Shown one piece after another: positions 19,238-30,810 of a stretch of 64,000 bases of DNA. The DNA is from an uncultured Rhodospirillaceae bacterium. Its GTDB lineage: Bacteria > Pseudomonadota > Alphaproteobacteria > Rhodospirillales > Magnetospirillaceae. A program made the position numbers and the translations under genes. The stretch lies in the NCBI GenBank assembly GCA_903941105.1, contig CAJANL010000099.1, forward strand, positions 1-64,000, in the 5' to 3' direction. The notes beneath the pieces were generated by a model. The model was not told the DNA's origin and did not search any database. It worked only from the letters and a program-made list of their open reading frames with translations. How positions within the stretch are numbered: position 1 is the first letter of the stretch; each line of letters starts with the position of its first letter.

Positions 19238-20307
19238 CCGCCCGTCCGAGTTTCAATGTCTGGAAGAACCGCCGGGTTCTGGTGACCGGCCACACCGGCT
19301 TCAAGGGTGGCTGGCTGGCGGCCTGGCTCGGCCTGCTCGGCGCCGAGGTCTCGGGATTCGCCCTGGCCCCCGACACCGATCCGAACCTGTTCGGGGTTCT
19401 CGGCCTCGACCGCAGGATGCGCTCGATCCTGGGCGATGTCAGGGACGCCGAAGCCCTCGCCCACGCGGTGGCCGAGACGCGGCCCGAAGTGGTGTTCCAT
19501 CTGGCGGCACAGCCGCTGGTGCGCCGCTCGTACCGCTGCCCGTCGGCGACCTTTGCCGTCAACGTCCAAGGTACCGTCAACCTGCTCGAAGCGATCCGCG
19601 CCCAGCCGTCGGTCAAGGCGGTGCTGGTGGTCACCAGCGACAAGGTCTACGCCAACGACGAGCTCGGGCGCCCCTTCCGCGAGGGCGATCCCCTGGGCGG
19701 CCACGACCCCTACAGCGCCAGCAAGGCCTGCGCCGAGATCGTCTGCGCCAGCTGGCGCGATTCCTTCCTGGCCGAGGCCGGCATCCTGTTGGCCAGCGCG
19801 CGGGCCGGCAACGTCATCGGCGGCGGTGATTGGTCGGAGGACCGTCTGGTTCCCGACATCGCCCGGACCATCGGCAGCGGCCGTCCGGTGGTGCTGCGCA
19901 ATCCCGATTCGGTGCGGCCGTGGCAACACGTGCTCGATGCGACGCAGGGCTACCTCAATCTGGCCGCCCGCCTCCTGGACGGCGACCGGTCCGCCGCGCG
20001 CGGCTGGAACTTCGGGCCTGGTGCCGGCCTGGTGCCGGTTCGCGAGGTCGCGAACACCATGATCGCCGCCTGGGGGCAGGGATCGTCCATCGCCCTGCCG
20101 CAGGAAGGCGCCCCCCATGAGGCCGCCCTGCTGATGCTGGACAGCTCCGAGGCCGGCCGGGCGCTGGGCTGGATGCCGGTTCTGTCCATCACCGAGGCGC
20201 TGCACTGGACCGCCGAGTGGTACCGTGCCCACGCCGCCGAGCCGGCGCACGCCGCCGCCCTGACCCAGGAACAGCTTCAACGCATGATGGACCGCCTGTC
20301 GTCATGA
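19234..20307 (+). CDS. rfbG: CDP-glucose 4,6-dehydratase
   Basis: FNVWKNRRVLVTGHTGFKGGWLAAWLGLLGAEVSGFALAPDTDPNLF; DKVYAN; GDPLGGHDPYSASKACAE; GNVIGGGDWSEDRLVPD. Confidence 0.93.
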   Translation: MTARPSFNVWKNRRVLVTGHTGFKGGWLAAWLGLLGAEVSGFALAPDTDPNLFGVLGLDRRMRSILGDVRDAEALAHAVAETRPEVVFHLAAQPLVRRSYRCPSATFAVNVQGTVNLLEAIRAQPSVKAVLVVTSDKVYANDELGRPFREGDPLGGHDPYSASKACAEIVCASWRDSFLAEAGILLASARAGNVIGGGDWSEDRLVPDIARTIGSGRPVVLRNPDSVRPWQHVLDATQGYLNLAARLLDGDRSAARGWNFGPGAGLVPVREVANTMIAAWGQGSSIALPQEGAPHEAALLMLDSSEAGRALGWMPVLSITEALHWTAEWYRAHAAEPAHAAALTQEQLQRMMDRLSS

Positions 20308-21323
20308 CCGCCACCGCCCTCCCTCCGCGGCCCCTGATCTCGGTGATCGTCCCCGTCTACGATGAGGAGGACAACGTCGTCGCCTGCTACGAGGCCGTGA
20401 CGGCCGTGCTGGCGACGGTCGCCGACCGCTACGACTGGGAATTCGTCTTCACCGACAACCACAGGAGCGACCGGACCTTCGAGCTTCTCGCCGAGCTGGC
20501 GGTGCGCGACCGCCGCGTCAGGGTGTTCCGCTTCTCGCGCAATTTCGGCTTCCAGCGTTCGATCATGACCGGCTACCTGATGGCGCGCGGTGACGCGGCG
20601 GTGCAGCTCGACTGTGACCTCCAGGACCCGCCGGCGATGATTCTCGACTTCCTGGCGCGCTGGGAGGAGGGCTTCAAGGTCGTCTACGGCATCCGCCGCT
20701 CCCGCCCCGAGGCGGCGTGGCTGCGGGGCGCCCGGCGGATGTTCTATCGCCTCGTCGACACCCTGAGCGAACAGCCGCTGCCGCACGATGCCGGCGATTT
20801 CCGGCTGGTGGACCGCCGGGTGATCGACGAACTGCGTCACCACCACGACATGCACCCCTATCTGCGCGGCATGATCGCCGGCATGGGCTTCGCCCAGACC
20901 GGCATCCCCTACGACCGCGAGGCGCGACGGGGCGGCCGCAGCAAGTTCAACCTGTTCTCGCTGAGCCTACTGGCCCTCGACGGCATCGTCGGCCAGTCGC
21001 ACCAGCCGCTGCGGGTGGCCAGCTATATCGGGGTGGGGGCGGGGGCCTTGGCGGTCGTCACCGCCCTGGTGCTGGTGTTCGAGAAACTGTTCCTGGGTGC
21101 CAGCTGGCCGTCCGGGTGGGCGTTCCTGGTGGTGCTGGTGCTGGCCTCGTTGGCGATCAACGCCTTCCTGCTCGGAATCATCGGCGAGTATATCGGCCGC
21201 ACCTACAGCCAGGTACGGCCGCAGCCGCTCACCATCATCGAGAACGCCATCGACGCGGCCACCGTGGCCGACGGAGGCACCCCCCCGAAGCGGGTGACCT
21301 TCGGCAGTGGAGGAGAGGCATGA
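20304..21323 (+). CDS. Glycosyltransferase family 2 (GtrB/DPM1-like, C-terminal two TM helices)
   Basis: LISVIVPVYDEEDNVV; DCDLQDPPAMILDFL; DAGDFRLVDRRV; C-terminal hydrophobic pair then NAFLLGIIGEYIGRTYSQVR. Confidence 0.92.
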   Translation: MTATALPPRPLISVIVPVYDEEDNVVACYEAVTAVLATVADRYDWEFVFTDNHRSDRTFELLAELAVRDRRVRVFRFSRNFGFQRSIMTGYLMARGDAAVQLDCDLQDPPAMILDFLARWEEGFKVVYGIRRSRPEAAWLRGARRMFYRLVDTLSEQPLPHDAGDFRLVDRRVIDELRHHHDMHPYLRGMIAGMGFAQTGIPYDREARRGGRSKFNLFSLSLLALDGIVGQSHQPLRVASYIGVGAGALAVVTALVLVFEKLFLGASWPSGWAFLVVLVLASLAINAFLLGIIGEYIGRTYSQVRPQPLTIIENAIDAATVADGGTPPKRVTFGSGGEA

Positions 21324-22090
21324 AGGCTGTGATTCTGGCCGGAGGCCGCGGCACCCGCCTGGCCGAGGAAACCTCGGTGCGCCCCAAGCCGATGGTGGAG
21401 ATCGGCGGCCTGCCCATGCTGGTCCACATCATGGACGGCTATGCCCGCCACGGCATCGCCGACTTCGTCGTCGCCTGCGGCTACAAGGGCGACGTCATCA
21501 AGTCGTGGTTCCGCGACTTCTCGCTGGCATCGGGCGACCTTGAGATCGATCTCGCCAGCGGCCGGGTGGACGCGGTGGCGGCCAACGCCCGCGATTGGCG
21601 CGTCTCCCTGGTCGACACCGGCCTCGACACCTTTACCGGCGGGCGGCTGAAGCGCCTGGCGCCGCGCCTGTGCGACGGGACCTTCCTGGCGACCTACGGC
21701 GACGGGCTGGCGGATGTCGATATCGCCCGGCTGGTGCAGTTTCACCGCGCCCATGGCCGGCTGGCAACGGTGACGGCGGTGCACCCGCCGGCCCGCTTCG
21801 GCGCCCTGGACCTGGACGGCGACCGCGTCACCGATTTCGCCGAGAAGGTGCAGGCCCGCGAGGGGTGGATCAACGGCGGCTTCTTCGTGTTCGAGCCGGC
21901 GGTGCTCGACCGCATCGGTGGCGACGGCTCGTCGCTGGAGCATGACCTGCTGGCGACCCTGACCGCCGAGGGCGAGCTGATGGCCTATCGCCACGAGGGC
22001 TTCTGGCATCCGGTCGACACTCTCCGCGACAAGCTGGCCCTGCAGGCGCTGTGGGAGTCCGGCCAGGCGCCGTGGGCGCAGGGCCGTTGA
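21320..22090 (+). CDS. rfbF: Glucose-1-phosphate cytidylyltransferase
   Basis: MKAVILAGGRGTRLAEETSVRPKPMVEIGGLPMLVHIMDGYARHGIADFVVACGYKGDVIKSWF; TYGDGLADVDI. Confidence 0.93.
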   Translation: MKAVILAGGRGTRLAEETSVRPKPMVEIGGLPMLVHIMDGYARHGIADFVVACGYKGDVIKSWFRDFSLASGDLEIDLASGRVDAVAANARDWRVSLVDTGLDTFTGGRLKRLAPRLCDGTFLATYGDGLADVDIARLVQFHRAHGRLATVTAVHPPARFGALDLDGDRVTDFAEKVQAREGWINGGFFVFEPAVLDRIGGDGSSLEHDLLATLTAEGELMAYRHEGFWHPVDTLRDKLALQALWESGQAPWAQGR

Positions 22091-22932
22091 GCCGCCCCGT
22101 CCTGCTGTTCGGCGCATCCGGCCGGCTGGGCCGGGCGGTCGTGAGTCGGGGCGGGCGTCCGCTGCGGCGGATCGCCTGGGAGAACGCGAAGGCGTGGACG
22201 GCCGGCGAGGCCCGGGCGGCGGTGGGCGATGCGCTGGACTGGGCGCGGGCCGCCGGAGGCGACGGGCTCGATGTCGTCCTGGCCTCGGGGCTGATCAGCC
22301 CGTCATGTTCCGCCGCCGAGATCGAAGCCGGCAACGTCGCCTTCCCGCTCATGGTGGCGCGCGCGGCGCTCGCCGTCGCCGGGGTCCGCTGCCTGACCTT
22401 CGGCACCATCCTCGAACACTTCGCCGATATCGCGGCGGTGAACCGCTATGTCCGGTCCAAGCGGTCGCTGGCGGCGGGCCTGACCGCGCCGGGGCGCCTG
22501 ATGCACCTGCGGCTTCACACCCTCTACGGCGGCGGGGCGCCGTCGCCGCACATGTTCACCGGCCAGATGGCGGCGGCGCTGGCGGCGCGGACACCCTTCG
22601 CCATGACCTCGGGCCGGCAGTTGCGCGAATACCACCACGTCGACGACGTCGCGGCCAGCATGGCCGCCCTTCTCGACCGGGATTGGGGCGGCCTGGGGGC
22701 CAGCCTCGACCTCAGCTCGGGACAGCCGGTTGCCCTGAGGGTGCTGGCGGAAGCCGTCTTCGGCCGCCTGGGCCGCCTGGGCGACCTGCGGCTGGGCGAG
22801 GCCGGTGAGGCCGGACCGGACAATGACGGCCGCATCTTCCCCCGCTCACCCGACTGGTTGCTGCCCGCCGGCCGCGAGCCGGTCGCCGGGGTCTGCCGAT
22901 GGCTGTGCGATTGCCTGGAGGCGCGGACGTGA
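22087..22932 (+). CDS. NAD-dependent epimerase/dehydratase (SDR) family protein
   Basis: VLLFGASGRLGRAV; YVRSKRSL; YHHVDDVAASMAALL; TTG start overlapping rfbF stop. Confidence 0.78.
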   Translation: MSRPVLLFGASGRLGRAVVSRGGRPLRRIAWENAKAWTAGEARAAVGDALDWARAAGGDGLDVVLASGLISPSCSAAEIEAGNVAFPLMVARAALAVAGVRCLTFGTILEHFADIAAVNRYVRSKRSLAAGLTAPGRLMHLRLHTLYGGGAPSPHMFTGQMAAALAARTPFAMTSGRQLREYHHVDDVAASMAALLDRDWGGLGASLDLSSGQPVALRVLAEAVFGRLGRLGDLRLGEAGEAGPDNDGRIFPRSPDWLLPAGREPVAGVCRWLCDCLEART

Positions 22933-24053
22933 AGCGGGCGGCGACGGCGGTGGTGGTGACGGTCCTCTGCGTCCTGCTCTACGAGGCCTCGGTTCGCGGC
23001 CTCTACCGCCTGGGGGCCGAGGTTCCCGCCCTGCGCGGCATCCAGGGTGCGGTGGGCTTCTTCGTGCAGGAAAACGCCATCCTCGAATCCGGATGGGAGA
23101 AGGACTTCCTCGGCCGCTGGCGTAACGGCGCCACCTTCAGCAGCCGCATCGGCGGGCTGTTCGCGCCGCACCCGACGCGCGGCTGGAGCACGGTGGCCGA
23201 CCGGCGCGAGACCATCGCCGGCATCCCCTACGCAACCAACAACATGGGGCACCGCTCGCCCGACGACTGGAGCTTTGCGCCGGAACGCTTCCGCATCCTG
23301 GCGCTCGGCGATTCCTTCACCTTCAACCACGACCACGGCGACCGCGAGGACTGGCCCTATCGCCTCGGCCTGCTGGATGGCCGCTATCAGGTGGTCAATC
23401 TCGGAGTCAGCGGCTATGGCATCGACCAGATGCTGGTGACGCTGGAGGAGACCATCGACCTCTACCGGCCCCACATGGTGGTGATGGCATTCATCGGCGA
23501 CGACATGGCCCGGGCGCTTCTGTCGTTCCGCGACTACGCCAAGCCCCGGTTCCGCGTCGACGACGGCATTCTGCGGCAGGTCGGCGAACCGATCCCGCCC
23601 CCTGGAGACTTGGCACGCGGGCTTGAAGGGCGCGGCTTCGTCACCGACCGGCCGGTGTTCCAGCTCAAGACCGTCTTCACCGGCTGGGTGCTGGCGCGGC
23701 TCGCCCGCGACGCCGCCGAACGCGAGCCCTTGGCCAGCGCCATCCTGGACCGCACGCTGGTCCTCACCCGGGAGCGCGGTGCCGGCTTCCTGCCGGCCTA
23801 TCTCGGCGCCAACGAGGAGTTGGAGCGGCCGGCCACGACCACGGCATGGGGCGAACGCCTGTTCGAGCGATGGCGCCAGGCAAACGGCGGCAACGGCGTC
23901 AATGCCCGGCAGGCGTTCCTGACGCTAATGGATTCCACCCTGACCGGGGCGGGCCATTATGACGCCGCCCAGAACGCGGCCGTCGCGCGAATGGTCCGCG
24001 ACGCGGTCGCCGGCAGCCCGGAATGGCGGCGGTGGCGGTCAGAAACCCATTGA
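22929..24053 (+). CDS. Membrane-anchored SGNH-hydrolase-like protein
   Basis: N-terminal hydrophobic segment; ILALGDSFTFNHDHGDREDWPYRL and VVNLGVSGYGIDQMLVTLEE (SGNH block I/II-like). Confidence 0.7.
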   Translation: MKRAATAVVVTVLCVLLYEASVRGLYRLGAEVPALRGIQGAVGFFVQENAILESGWEKDFLGRWRNGATFSSRIGGLFAPHPTRGWSTVADRRETIAGIPYATNNMGHRSPDDWSFAPERFRILALGDSFTFNHDHGDREDWPYRLGLLDGRYQVVNLGVSGYGIDQMLVTLEETIDLYRPHMVVMAFIGDDMARALLSFRDYAKPRFRVDDGILRQVGEPIPPPGDLARGLEGRGFVTDRPVFQLKTVFTGWVLARLARDAAEREPLASAILDRTLVLTRERGAGFLPAYLGANEELERPATTTAWGERLFERWRQANGGNGVNARQAFLTLMDSTLTGAGHYDAAQNAAVARMVRDAVAGSPEWRRWRSETH

Positions 24054-24109
24054 CAGTGCCGGCTTGAGCAGCCTCAATCTCCCCCAATTCGAGACACTCC
24101 CGGAATCCC

Positions 24110-25375
<1,266 letters not shown>

Positions 25376-25385
25376 GCGAGGTCCC

Positions 25386-26339
25386 TTGGCCCGCCGCATC
25401 CTGTTCGTCACCGCCAGCCGCATCGGCGACGCGGTGCTGTCGACCGGGGTGCTGGCCCACCTCGCCGCCAGCCATCCCGACGCGAAATTCACCGTGGCCT
25501 GCGGCGCCCCGGCGGCGGCGCTGTTCGCCCCCGCTCCCTTCGTCGAGCGCGTCATTCCCATGGTCAAGCGGCGGCGCGCCGGCCATTGGTTCGACCTGTG
25601 GAAGGCGACCGCCGGAACCTGGTGGTCCATGGTGGTCGACCTGCGCGGCTCGGCCCTGGCCTGGGCGGTGCCGACGGCGAAGCGCCGCGTCCTGAAATCA
25701 TCCTGGGCACCCAAGCACCGCCTGGCCCACCTGGCCTCCGCCCTCGGGATGACCGAACCGCTGCCGCCGGTGCTGTGGAATACCCCCGCCCAGACCGCCC
25801 TGGCCGAGCGCCTGGTCCCCACCGGTTCACCGGTACTGGCGGTGGGGCCGACCGCCAATTGGGGCGCCAAGCAATGGCCGGCGGAGCGTTTCGCCGAGGT
25901 CGCGGCCCGTCTTACCGCCCTAGACGGCGTGCTGCCGGGAGCACGGGTGGCGGTGTTCGCCTCCGAGGCCGAGCGGGCCGCCGCCGCCCCCCTGCTGGCC
26001 TCGCTGCCGGCCGAGCGCCGGCTCGATCTGGTTGGCATGCCCGATCTGGCCATGGTGCATGCCTGCCTCACGCGCTGCGCCCTTTACCTCGGCAATGATT
26101 CCGGGCTGATGCATATCGCCGCCGCCGCCGGCATTCCGACGCTGGGGGTGTTCGGGCCATCGTCGGAGCTGTTCTATGGCCCGTTCGGGCGGCGCTGCGC
26201 CAGCGTGCGCGGCCCACGGTCGTTCGAGGACATCTGCCACGCCGCCGACTACGACTACCGCAGCCATGACTGCATGATGCTGGACCTGGATGCCGCCCGG
26301 GTGACGGCGGCGGCCGAAGCGTTGTGGCGCGACCGCTAG
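25386..26339 (+). CDS. Glycosyltransferase family 9 (heptosyltransferase-like)
   Basis: ARRILFVTASRIGDAVLSTGVLAHLAASHPDAKFTVA; YLGNDSGLMHIAAAAGIPTLGVFGPS; TTG start. Confidence 0.9.
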   Translation: MARRILFVTASRIGDAVLSTGVLAHLAASHPDAKFTVACGAPAAALFAPAPFVERVIPMVKRRRAGHWFDLWKATAGTWWSMVVDLRGSALAWAVPTAKRRVLKSSWAPKHRLAHLASALGMTEPLPPVLWNTPAQTALAERLVPTGSPVLAVGPTANWGAKQWPAERFAEVAARLTALDGVLPGARVAVFASEAERAAAAPLLASLPAERRLDLVGMPDLAMVHACLTRCALYLGNDSGLMHIAAAAGIPTLGVFGPSSELFYGPFGRRCASVRGPRSFEDICHAADYDYRSHDCMMLDLDAARVTAAAEALWRDR

Positions 26340-26343
26340 GCAT

Positions 26344-26372
26344 TTGGTCGCTATTGACGTTCGTGCTATAGG
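26344..26372 (+). promoter_or_regulatory. Candidate sigma70-type promoter upstream of the 26403 CDS
   Basis: TTGGTC - 17 nt - TATAGG, 30 nt upstream of GTG start; visual match only. Confidence 0.3.
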
Positions 26373-26402
26373 GTGCACTCCCTGTCAGGAGAGGATCGCC
26401 CG

Positions 26403-27554
26403 GTGCGTCACCCCCGTCGCAGACGTAATCGAGGCAGCTCCGGGGCACTCGCTTCAGTGCTGAAGAACCTCTTCCTTGTCCTGCTCTCCTGCGCGGTGGG
26501 GCTGGGCTTGGCCGAGGCCGTCGCCTGGCAGTTCCAGCCGCCGCCACGGCCGGCCATTCCGCAGAACATGCTTGAGGTCTCGGGCGGCGTGTGGCGGATG
26601 ACCCCCAATTTCAGCGGCGTCATGGATAATCGGGTGGATTTCCGCGATGCCGCCGTCTCGTCCGACACCCAGGGCAACCGCATCGTTCCCGCCGCGCCGG
26701 CCGAGGCGCCGCGCCGCCTTCTGGTGATCGGCGACAGCCAGACCTTCGGCCACGGACTATCCAACGAGGAGTCGTGGCCCAACTGGCTGCAGAACGATCT
26801 CAACCGCCGCAACGCCGGGGTCCGGGTGGTCAACATGGGGGTGCCCGGCATCAACATCGACCAGTACCTGGAACGGATTAAGGCCATCGCCGAGGACATC
26901 CGGCCCACCGACGTGGTGCTGATCGGGGTGTCGTGGAACGACCTGATCACCCCGCCGTCGCAGGTGCAAGTCAACGCGGTGGTCGAGGGCTATCTGGTCA
27001 ATGCCGCCAGCACCGGCAACATCGAGGACGCCCGGGCGAAGATCCGGATCTTCGAGTTCACCGGCCTGGTCGTGCCGCCGTTGCAGAACGTCAAGGACTT
27101 CCTCGATTCGCTCAGCCAGACCTCGGCCCTGGTCGGCCTGATGTATCCCCGCGCCCGAGCGATCTATTACCGTCTGCGCGACCATTCGCCGGTGGCCAAT
27201 CTGGTGGCCGAGGGCGTTCCCGAGGCCAATGTGGTGCTGTTGCGCAAGATCGCCGACAAGGTGGCGGAGCGGGGAGGCCGCACGGTGGTGGCACTGCTGC
27301 CCGAGCGCATGTTCTTCGACGACGCGGCCTACGCCGTCTATTCGGTCAACGGACGCGATTTCCCCACCCCCGACTATCAGGCACACCTGGCGCAGCCCAT
27401 GTGCCAGCGACTGGAGCTGACCTGTCTGAACCTGTTCCCGGTGCTGCACGAGCATCACCGCGAGGGCGTGGTATTCAAGGTCGATGGCCATTACAACCCC
27501 AGGGGGGCCGCTGTGATCGGTCCCTGGCTGGCGGGAGAAGTGTTCCCGCAATAG
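26403..27554 (+). CDS. Membrane-anchored SGNH-hydrolase-like protein
   Basis: Basic N-terminus then LFLVLLSCAVGLGLAEAVAW; LLVIGDSQTFGHGLSNEESWPNWL; VVNMGVPGINIDQYLERIKAI. Confidence 0.72.
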   Translation: MRHPRRRRNRGSSGALASVLKNLFLVLLSCAVGLGLAEAVAWQFQPPPRPAIPQNMLEVSGGVWRMTPNFSGVMDNRVDFRDAAVSSDTQGNRIVPAAPAEAPRRLLVIGDSQTFGHGLSNEESWPNWLQNDLNRRNAGVRVVNMGVPGINIDQYLERIKAIAEDIRPTDVVLIGVSWNDLITPPSQVQVNAVVEGYLVNAASTGNIEDARAKIRIFEFTGLVVPPLQNVKDFLDSLSQTSALVGLMYPRARAIYYRLRDHSPVANLVAEGVPEANVVLLRKIADKVAERGGRTVVALLPERMFFDDAAYAVYSVNGRDFPTPDYQAHLAQPMCQRLELTCLNLFPVLHEHHREGVVFKVDGHYNPRGAAVIGPWLAGEVFPQ

Positions 27555-27628
27555 GCCGGTGAAAGCCCTGCCCACTCCCTGTCATTCGTGATATACCGCG
27601 CCGTTCGCCGCCTTCCCCGGAGCCCCCC

Positions 27629-29209
27629 ATGTCCGACCGCCCCATCCGCCGCGCCCTGCTGTCCGTTTCCGACAAGACCGGGCTGGTCGAGTTCGCCCGT
27701 TTCCTGGCCGGCCAGGGGGTGGAACTGCTGTCCACCGGCGGCACCGCCAAGGCCATGCGCGAGGCCGGACTGACGGTCATCGAGGTCGCCGACTACACCG
27801 GCTTCCCCGAGATGCTGGATGGCCGGGTCAAGACGCTGCATCCCAAGGTGCATGGCGGCCTGCTCGGCATCCGCGGCAGCGCCGAACATGAGGCGGCCAT
27901 GGCCGCCCACGGCATCGCGCCCATCGACCTGCTGGTGGTCAACCTCTACCCGTTCGAGGAAACCGTCGCCAAGGGCGCCGACTGGGAAACCTGCGTCGAG
28001 AACATCGACATCGGCGGCCCGGCCATGATCCGCGCCGCCTCGAAGAACCACGACGCCGTCACCGTGGTGGTGGACGTCGAGGACTACGCCGTGGTCACCG
28101 GGGAGATGACGGCCAACGGCGGCGCCACTTCGCTGGGCTTGCGCAAGCGCCTGGCCGCCACCGCCTACGCTCGCACCGGCGCCTATGACGCCGCCATCTC
28201 GTCGTGGTTCGCCCGCGAACTGGGCGACACCTTCCCGCGCCGTATCGTGGTGGCGGGCGAGCTGAAGCAGTCGTGCCGCTATGGCGAGAACCCGCACCAG
28301 CAGGCGGCCTACTACACCTCGGGCGTCAAGCTGCGCCCCGGCGTCGCCACCGCGCGGCAGATTCAGGGCAAGGAGCTGTCGTACAACAACCTCAACGACA
28401 CCGATGCCGCCTTCGAGCTGGCGGCCGAATTCGACCAGCCGGCGGTGGCCATCATCAAGCACGCCAACCCGTGCGGCGTGGCGGCGGGGTCCGACATGGT
28501 CTCGGCCTACAAGGCGGCCTTGGCCTGCGACCCGGTCTCGGCCTTCGGCGGCATCATCGCCCTCAACCGCAGGCTCGACGGCGCCACCGCCGAGGAGATC
28601 TGCAAGCTGTTCACCGAGGTGGTGATCGCCCCCGAGGCCGACGACGCGGCCATCGCCGCCTTCGCCGCCAAGAAGAACCTGCGCCTGCTGGTCACCGGCG
28701 GCATGCCCGACCCGGCCGAGCCCGGCATGACCCTGAAGGCCATCGCCGGCGGCTACCTGTTCCAGAGCCGCGACAGCGGCCGCGTCTCGCTGCAGGAGTT
28801 GAAGGTGGTGACCAAGCGGGCACCCACCGATCAGGAACTGGCCGACCTGCTGTTCGCCTTCCGCGTCTGCAAACACGTCAAGTCCAACGCCATCGTCTAC
28901 GTCAAGAACGGCGTCACCGTCGGCATCGGCGCCGGCCAGATGAGCCGCGTCGACTCCAGCCGCATCGCCGCCTGGAAGAGCAAGGAGGCGGCCGACGCCG
29001 CCGGCCAGGCCGAAGCCGGCACCATCGGGTCGGTGGTGGCCTCGGATGCCTTCTTCCCCTTCGCCGACGGACTGCTGGCGGCGGCGGCGGCGGGTGCCAC
29101 CGCGGTGATCCAGCCCGGCGGCTCCATGCGCGACGCCGAGGTCATTGCCGCCGCCGACGAGAAGGGCCTGGCCATGGTGCTGACCGGAATGCGTCATTTC
29201 CGGCATTGA
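27629..29209 (+). CDS. purH: Bifunctional AICAR formyltransferase/IMP cyclohydrolase
   Basis: [66 protein letters not shown]-like [24 protein letters not shown]. Confidence 0.98.
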   Translation: MSDRPIRRALLSVSDKTGLVEFARFLAGQGVELLSTGGTAKAMREAGLTVIEVADYTGFPEMLDGRVKTLHPKVHGGLLGIRGSAEHEAAMAAHGIAPIDLLVVNLYPFEETVAKGADWETCVENIDIGGPAMIRAASKNHDAVTVVVDVEDYAVVTGEMTANGGATSLGLRKRLAATAYARTGAYDAAISSWFARELGDTFPRRIVVAGELKQSCRYGENPHQQAAYYTSGVKLRPGVATARQIQGKELSYNNLNDTDAAFELAAEFDQPAVAIIKHANPCGVAAGSDMVSAYKAALACDPVSAFGGIIALNRRLDGATAEEICKLFTEVVIAPEADDAAIAAFAAKKNLRLLVTGGMPDPAEPGMTLKAIAGGYLFQSRDSGRVSLQELKVVTKRAPTDQELADLLFAFRVCKHVKSNAIVYVKNGVTVGIGAGQMSRVDSSRIAAWKSKEAADAAGQAEAGTIGSVVASDAFFPFADGLLAAAAAGATAVIQPGGSMRDAEVIAAADEKGLAMVLTGMRHFRH

Positions 29210-29214
29210 GCGGC

Positions 29215-29757
29215 ATGAACGGATCGCGCCGCTTCGTCCTGGTCGACCGCGACGGCACCATCAACGTCGAGAAGGACTACCTGTCCGACCCGGCGGGGCT
29301 CGAACTGATTCCCGGCGCCGCCGCTGCCATCCGCGATCTCAAGCAGGCCGGGTTCGGCGTGGTGGTGATCACCAATCAGTCGGGCATCGGGCGGGGGTAT
29401 TTCACCCTTGAGCAACTGGCCGCGGTCCATGACCGCCTGGTGCAACTGCTGGCCGCCGAGGGGGCGACGGTGGACGGCATCCACATCTGTCCGCACGGCC
29501 CCGGCGACGCTTGCGCCTGCCGCAAGCCGCTGCCCGGCATGGTCGAGCAGGCGGTCGCCGAGCACGGCTTCGACCCGGCGCAGGGCTTCATGATCGGCGA
29601 CAAGGAAGTGGACGTGGAACTCGGCCACGCGGTCGGCGCCACCACCTTTCTCGTCCGCACCGGCTATGGCCGCAAATACGAGGCTTCCACCAAGGCCGAC
29701 CACGTGGTCGACGATCTCGCCGCCGCGGTTGCCGTCATTCGGGCCGACCAGCCTTAA
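29215..29757 (+). CDS. gmhB: D-glycero-beta-D-manno-heptose 1,7-bisphosphate 7-phosphatase (HAD family)
   Basis: FVLVDRDGTINVEKDYLSDP; VVVITNQSGIGRGYFT; CPHGPGDACACRKPLPGM; MIGDKEVDVELG. Confidence 0.92.
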   Translation: MNGSRRFVLVDRDGTINVEKDYLSDPAGLELIPGAAAAIRDLKQAGFGVVVITNQSGIGRGYFTLEQLAAVHDRLVQLLAAEGATVDGIHICPHGPGDACACRKPLPGMVEQAVAEHGFDPAQGFMIGDKEVDVELGHAVGATTFLVRTGYGRKYEASTKADHVVDDLAAAVAVIRADQP

Positions 29758-29789
29758 CCATTGCGGAGGCGCCCGCCCGGCGAATCAAG

Positions 29790-30806
29790 TCATTCGCTTC
29801 CAGACATCGGCACCTGACGGTCGCGGGTCAGCCAGGCGATGCCGCCGATCAGGGCGGCGATCAGCCCGAAGCCTCGGAAGGTGAGGAAAATGGTCGCGAA
29901 GGGGGCCTGCCCGTCCGGCGCCAGCAGGCGACAGATTTGGGCGAAAGCGCCTTCGCCGACACCCAAGCCCCCCGGGGTCAACGGCACCTGATTGGCGAGG
30001 ATGGCCAGCGGGGTGGCAAGGGCATAATCCAGCGCTCCGACCCCCTGGGCGGCGAAGATCGACGCGGTGACGATCACCGCCGCAATGGTGAAGGCCTGGC
30101 CCATGATGGAAATCACCATGCCGCCCGCCAGGGTCGGCAGGGCATGGCGGAACAGGGCGACGTCCTTGGCGGCGGCGGCGAAAAGGCCGCGGAGCCGCCC
30201 CAGCCGGCCGGTGGCCTCAGGCACTCCCGCCAGCGCGGAGCGGCCGAGGAACAACATCAGGCCGGCGACCGCCGCCAGGCCGGCGACCGTCACCACCAAT
30301 ACCGCCAGGCCGTATTGCTGCAGGATCGGCGGCAGGGAGCCGGCCGCCATCTGCCAGACGAACACGCCAAGGGCCACGACCAGCAGTCCGCCTAAGCCGA
30401 GCAGACGGTCGATCAGCAAGGTGGCCGCGGCCGTCACCCCGCGACCGGGAGCGGCCTTGGCGACATAAAACAGCCGCACCACATCGCCGCCGACGCCCCC
30501 CGGCAGGAAGACGCCGCTGAAGACGCCGATGGCCACCAGCCGGCAAACGAACGCGAACGGCAGGCGCACCCCCACCACCCCCAACAGCATCCGCCAGCGC
30601 CAGGCGACCAGCGGCAGCGGCAACAGCAGGACGAGAACCACCAGCCCGGCCCGACCGGGCGCATCGGCCATCCGCGCCGGCAAATCGGCGGACAGGCTCT
30701 CGCCCCGGACCAGCCAGACGACGAGCGCCGCGGCAATCGCCGCCTTGAGACTGAGGACGAGGCGCCCTCGCCAGACCCGCCTGTCGGGTTCGGGCGACGC
30801 CGCCAC
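29790..30806 (-). CDS. Lysylphosphatidylglycerol synthase TM region/UPF0104-like flippase family membrane protein
   Basis: Multi-TM; GVFLPGGVGGDVVRLFYVAKAAPGRGVTAAATLLIDRLLGL; NQVPLTPGGLGVGEGAF typical motifs. Confidence 0.87.
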   Translation of the reverse strand: MAASPEPDRRVWRGRLVLSLKAAIAAALVVWLVRGESLSADLPARMADAPGRAGLVVLVLLLPLPLVAWRWRMLLGVVGVRLPFAFVCRLVAIGVFSGVFLPGGVGGDVVRLFYVAKAAPGRGVTAAATLLIDRLLGLGGLLVVALGVFVWQMAAGSLPPILQQYGLAVLVVTVAGLAAVAGLMLFLGRSALAGVPEATGRLGRLRGLFAAAAKDVALFRHALPTLAGGMVISIMGQAFTIAAVIVTASIFAAQGVGALDYALATPLAILANQVPLTPGGLGVGEGAFAQICRLLAPDGQAPFATIFLTFRGFGLIAALIGGIAWLTRDRQVPMSGSE

Positions 30807-30810
30807 CGCC

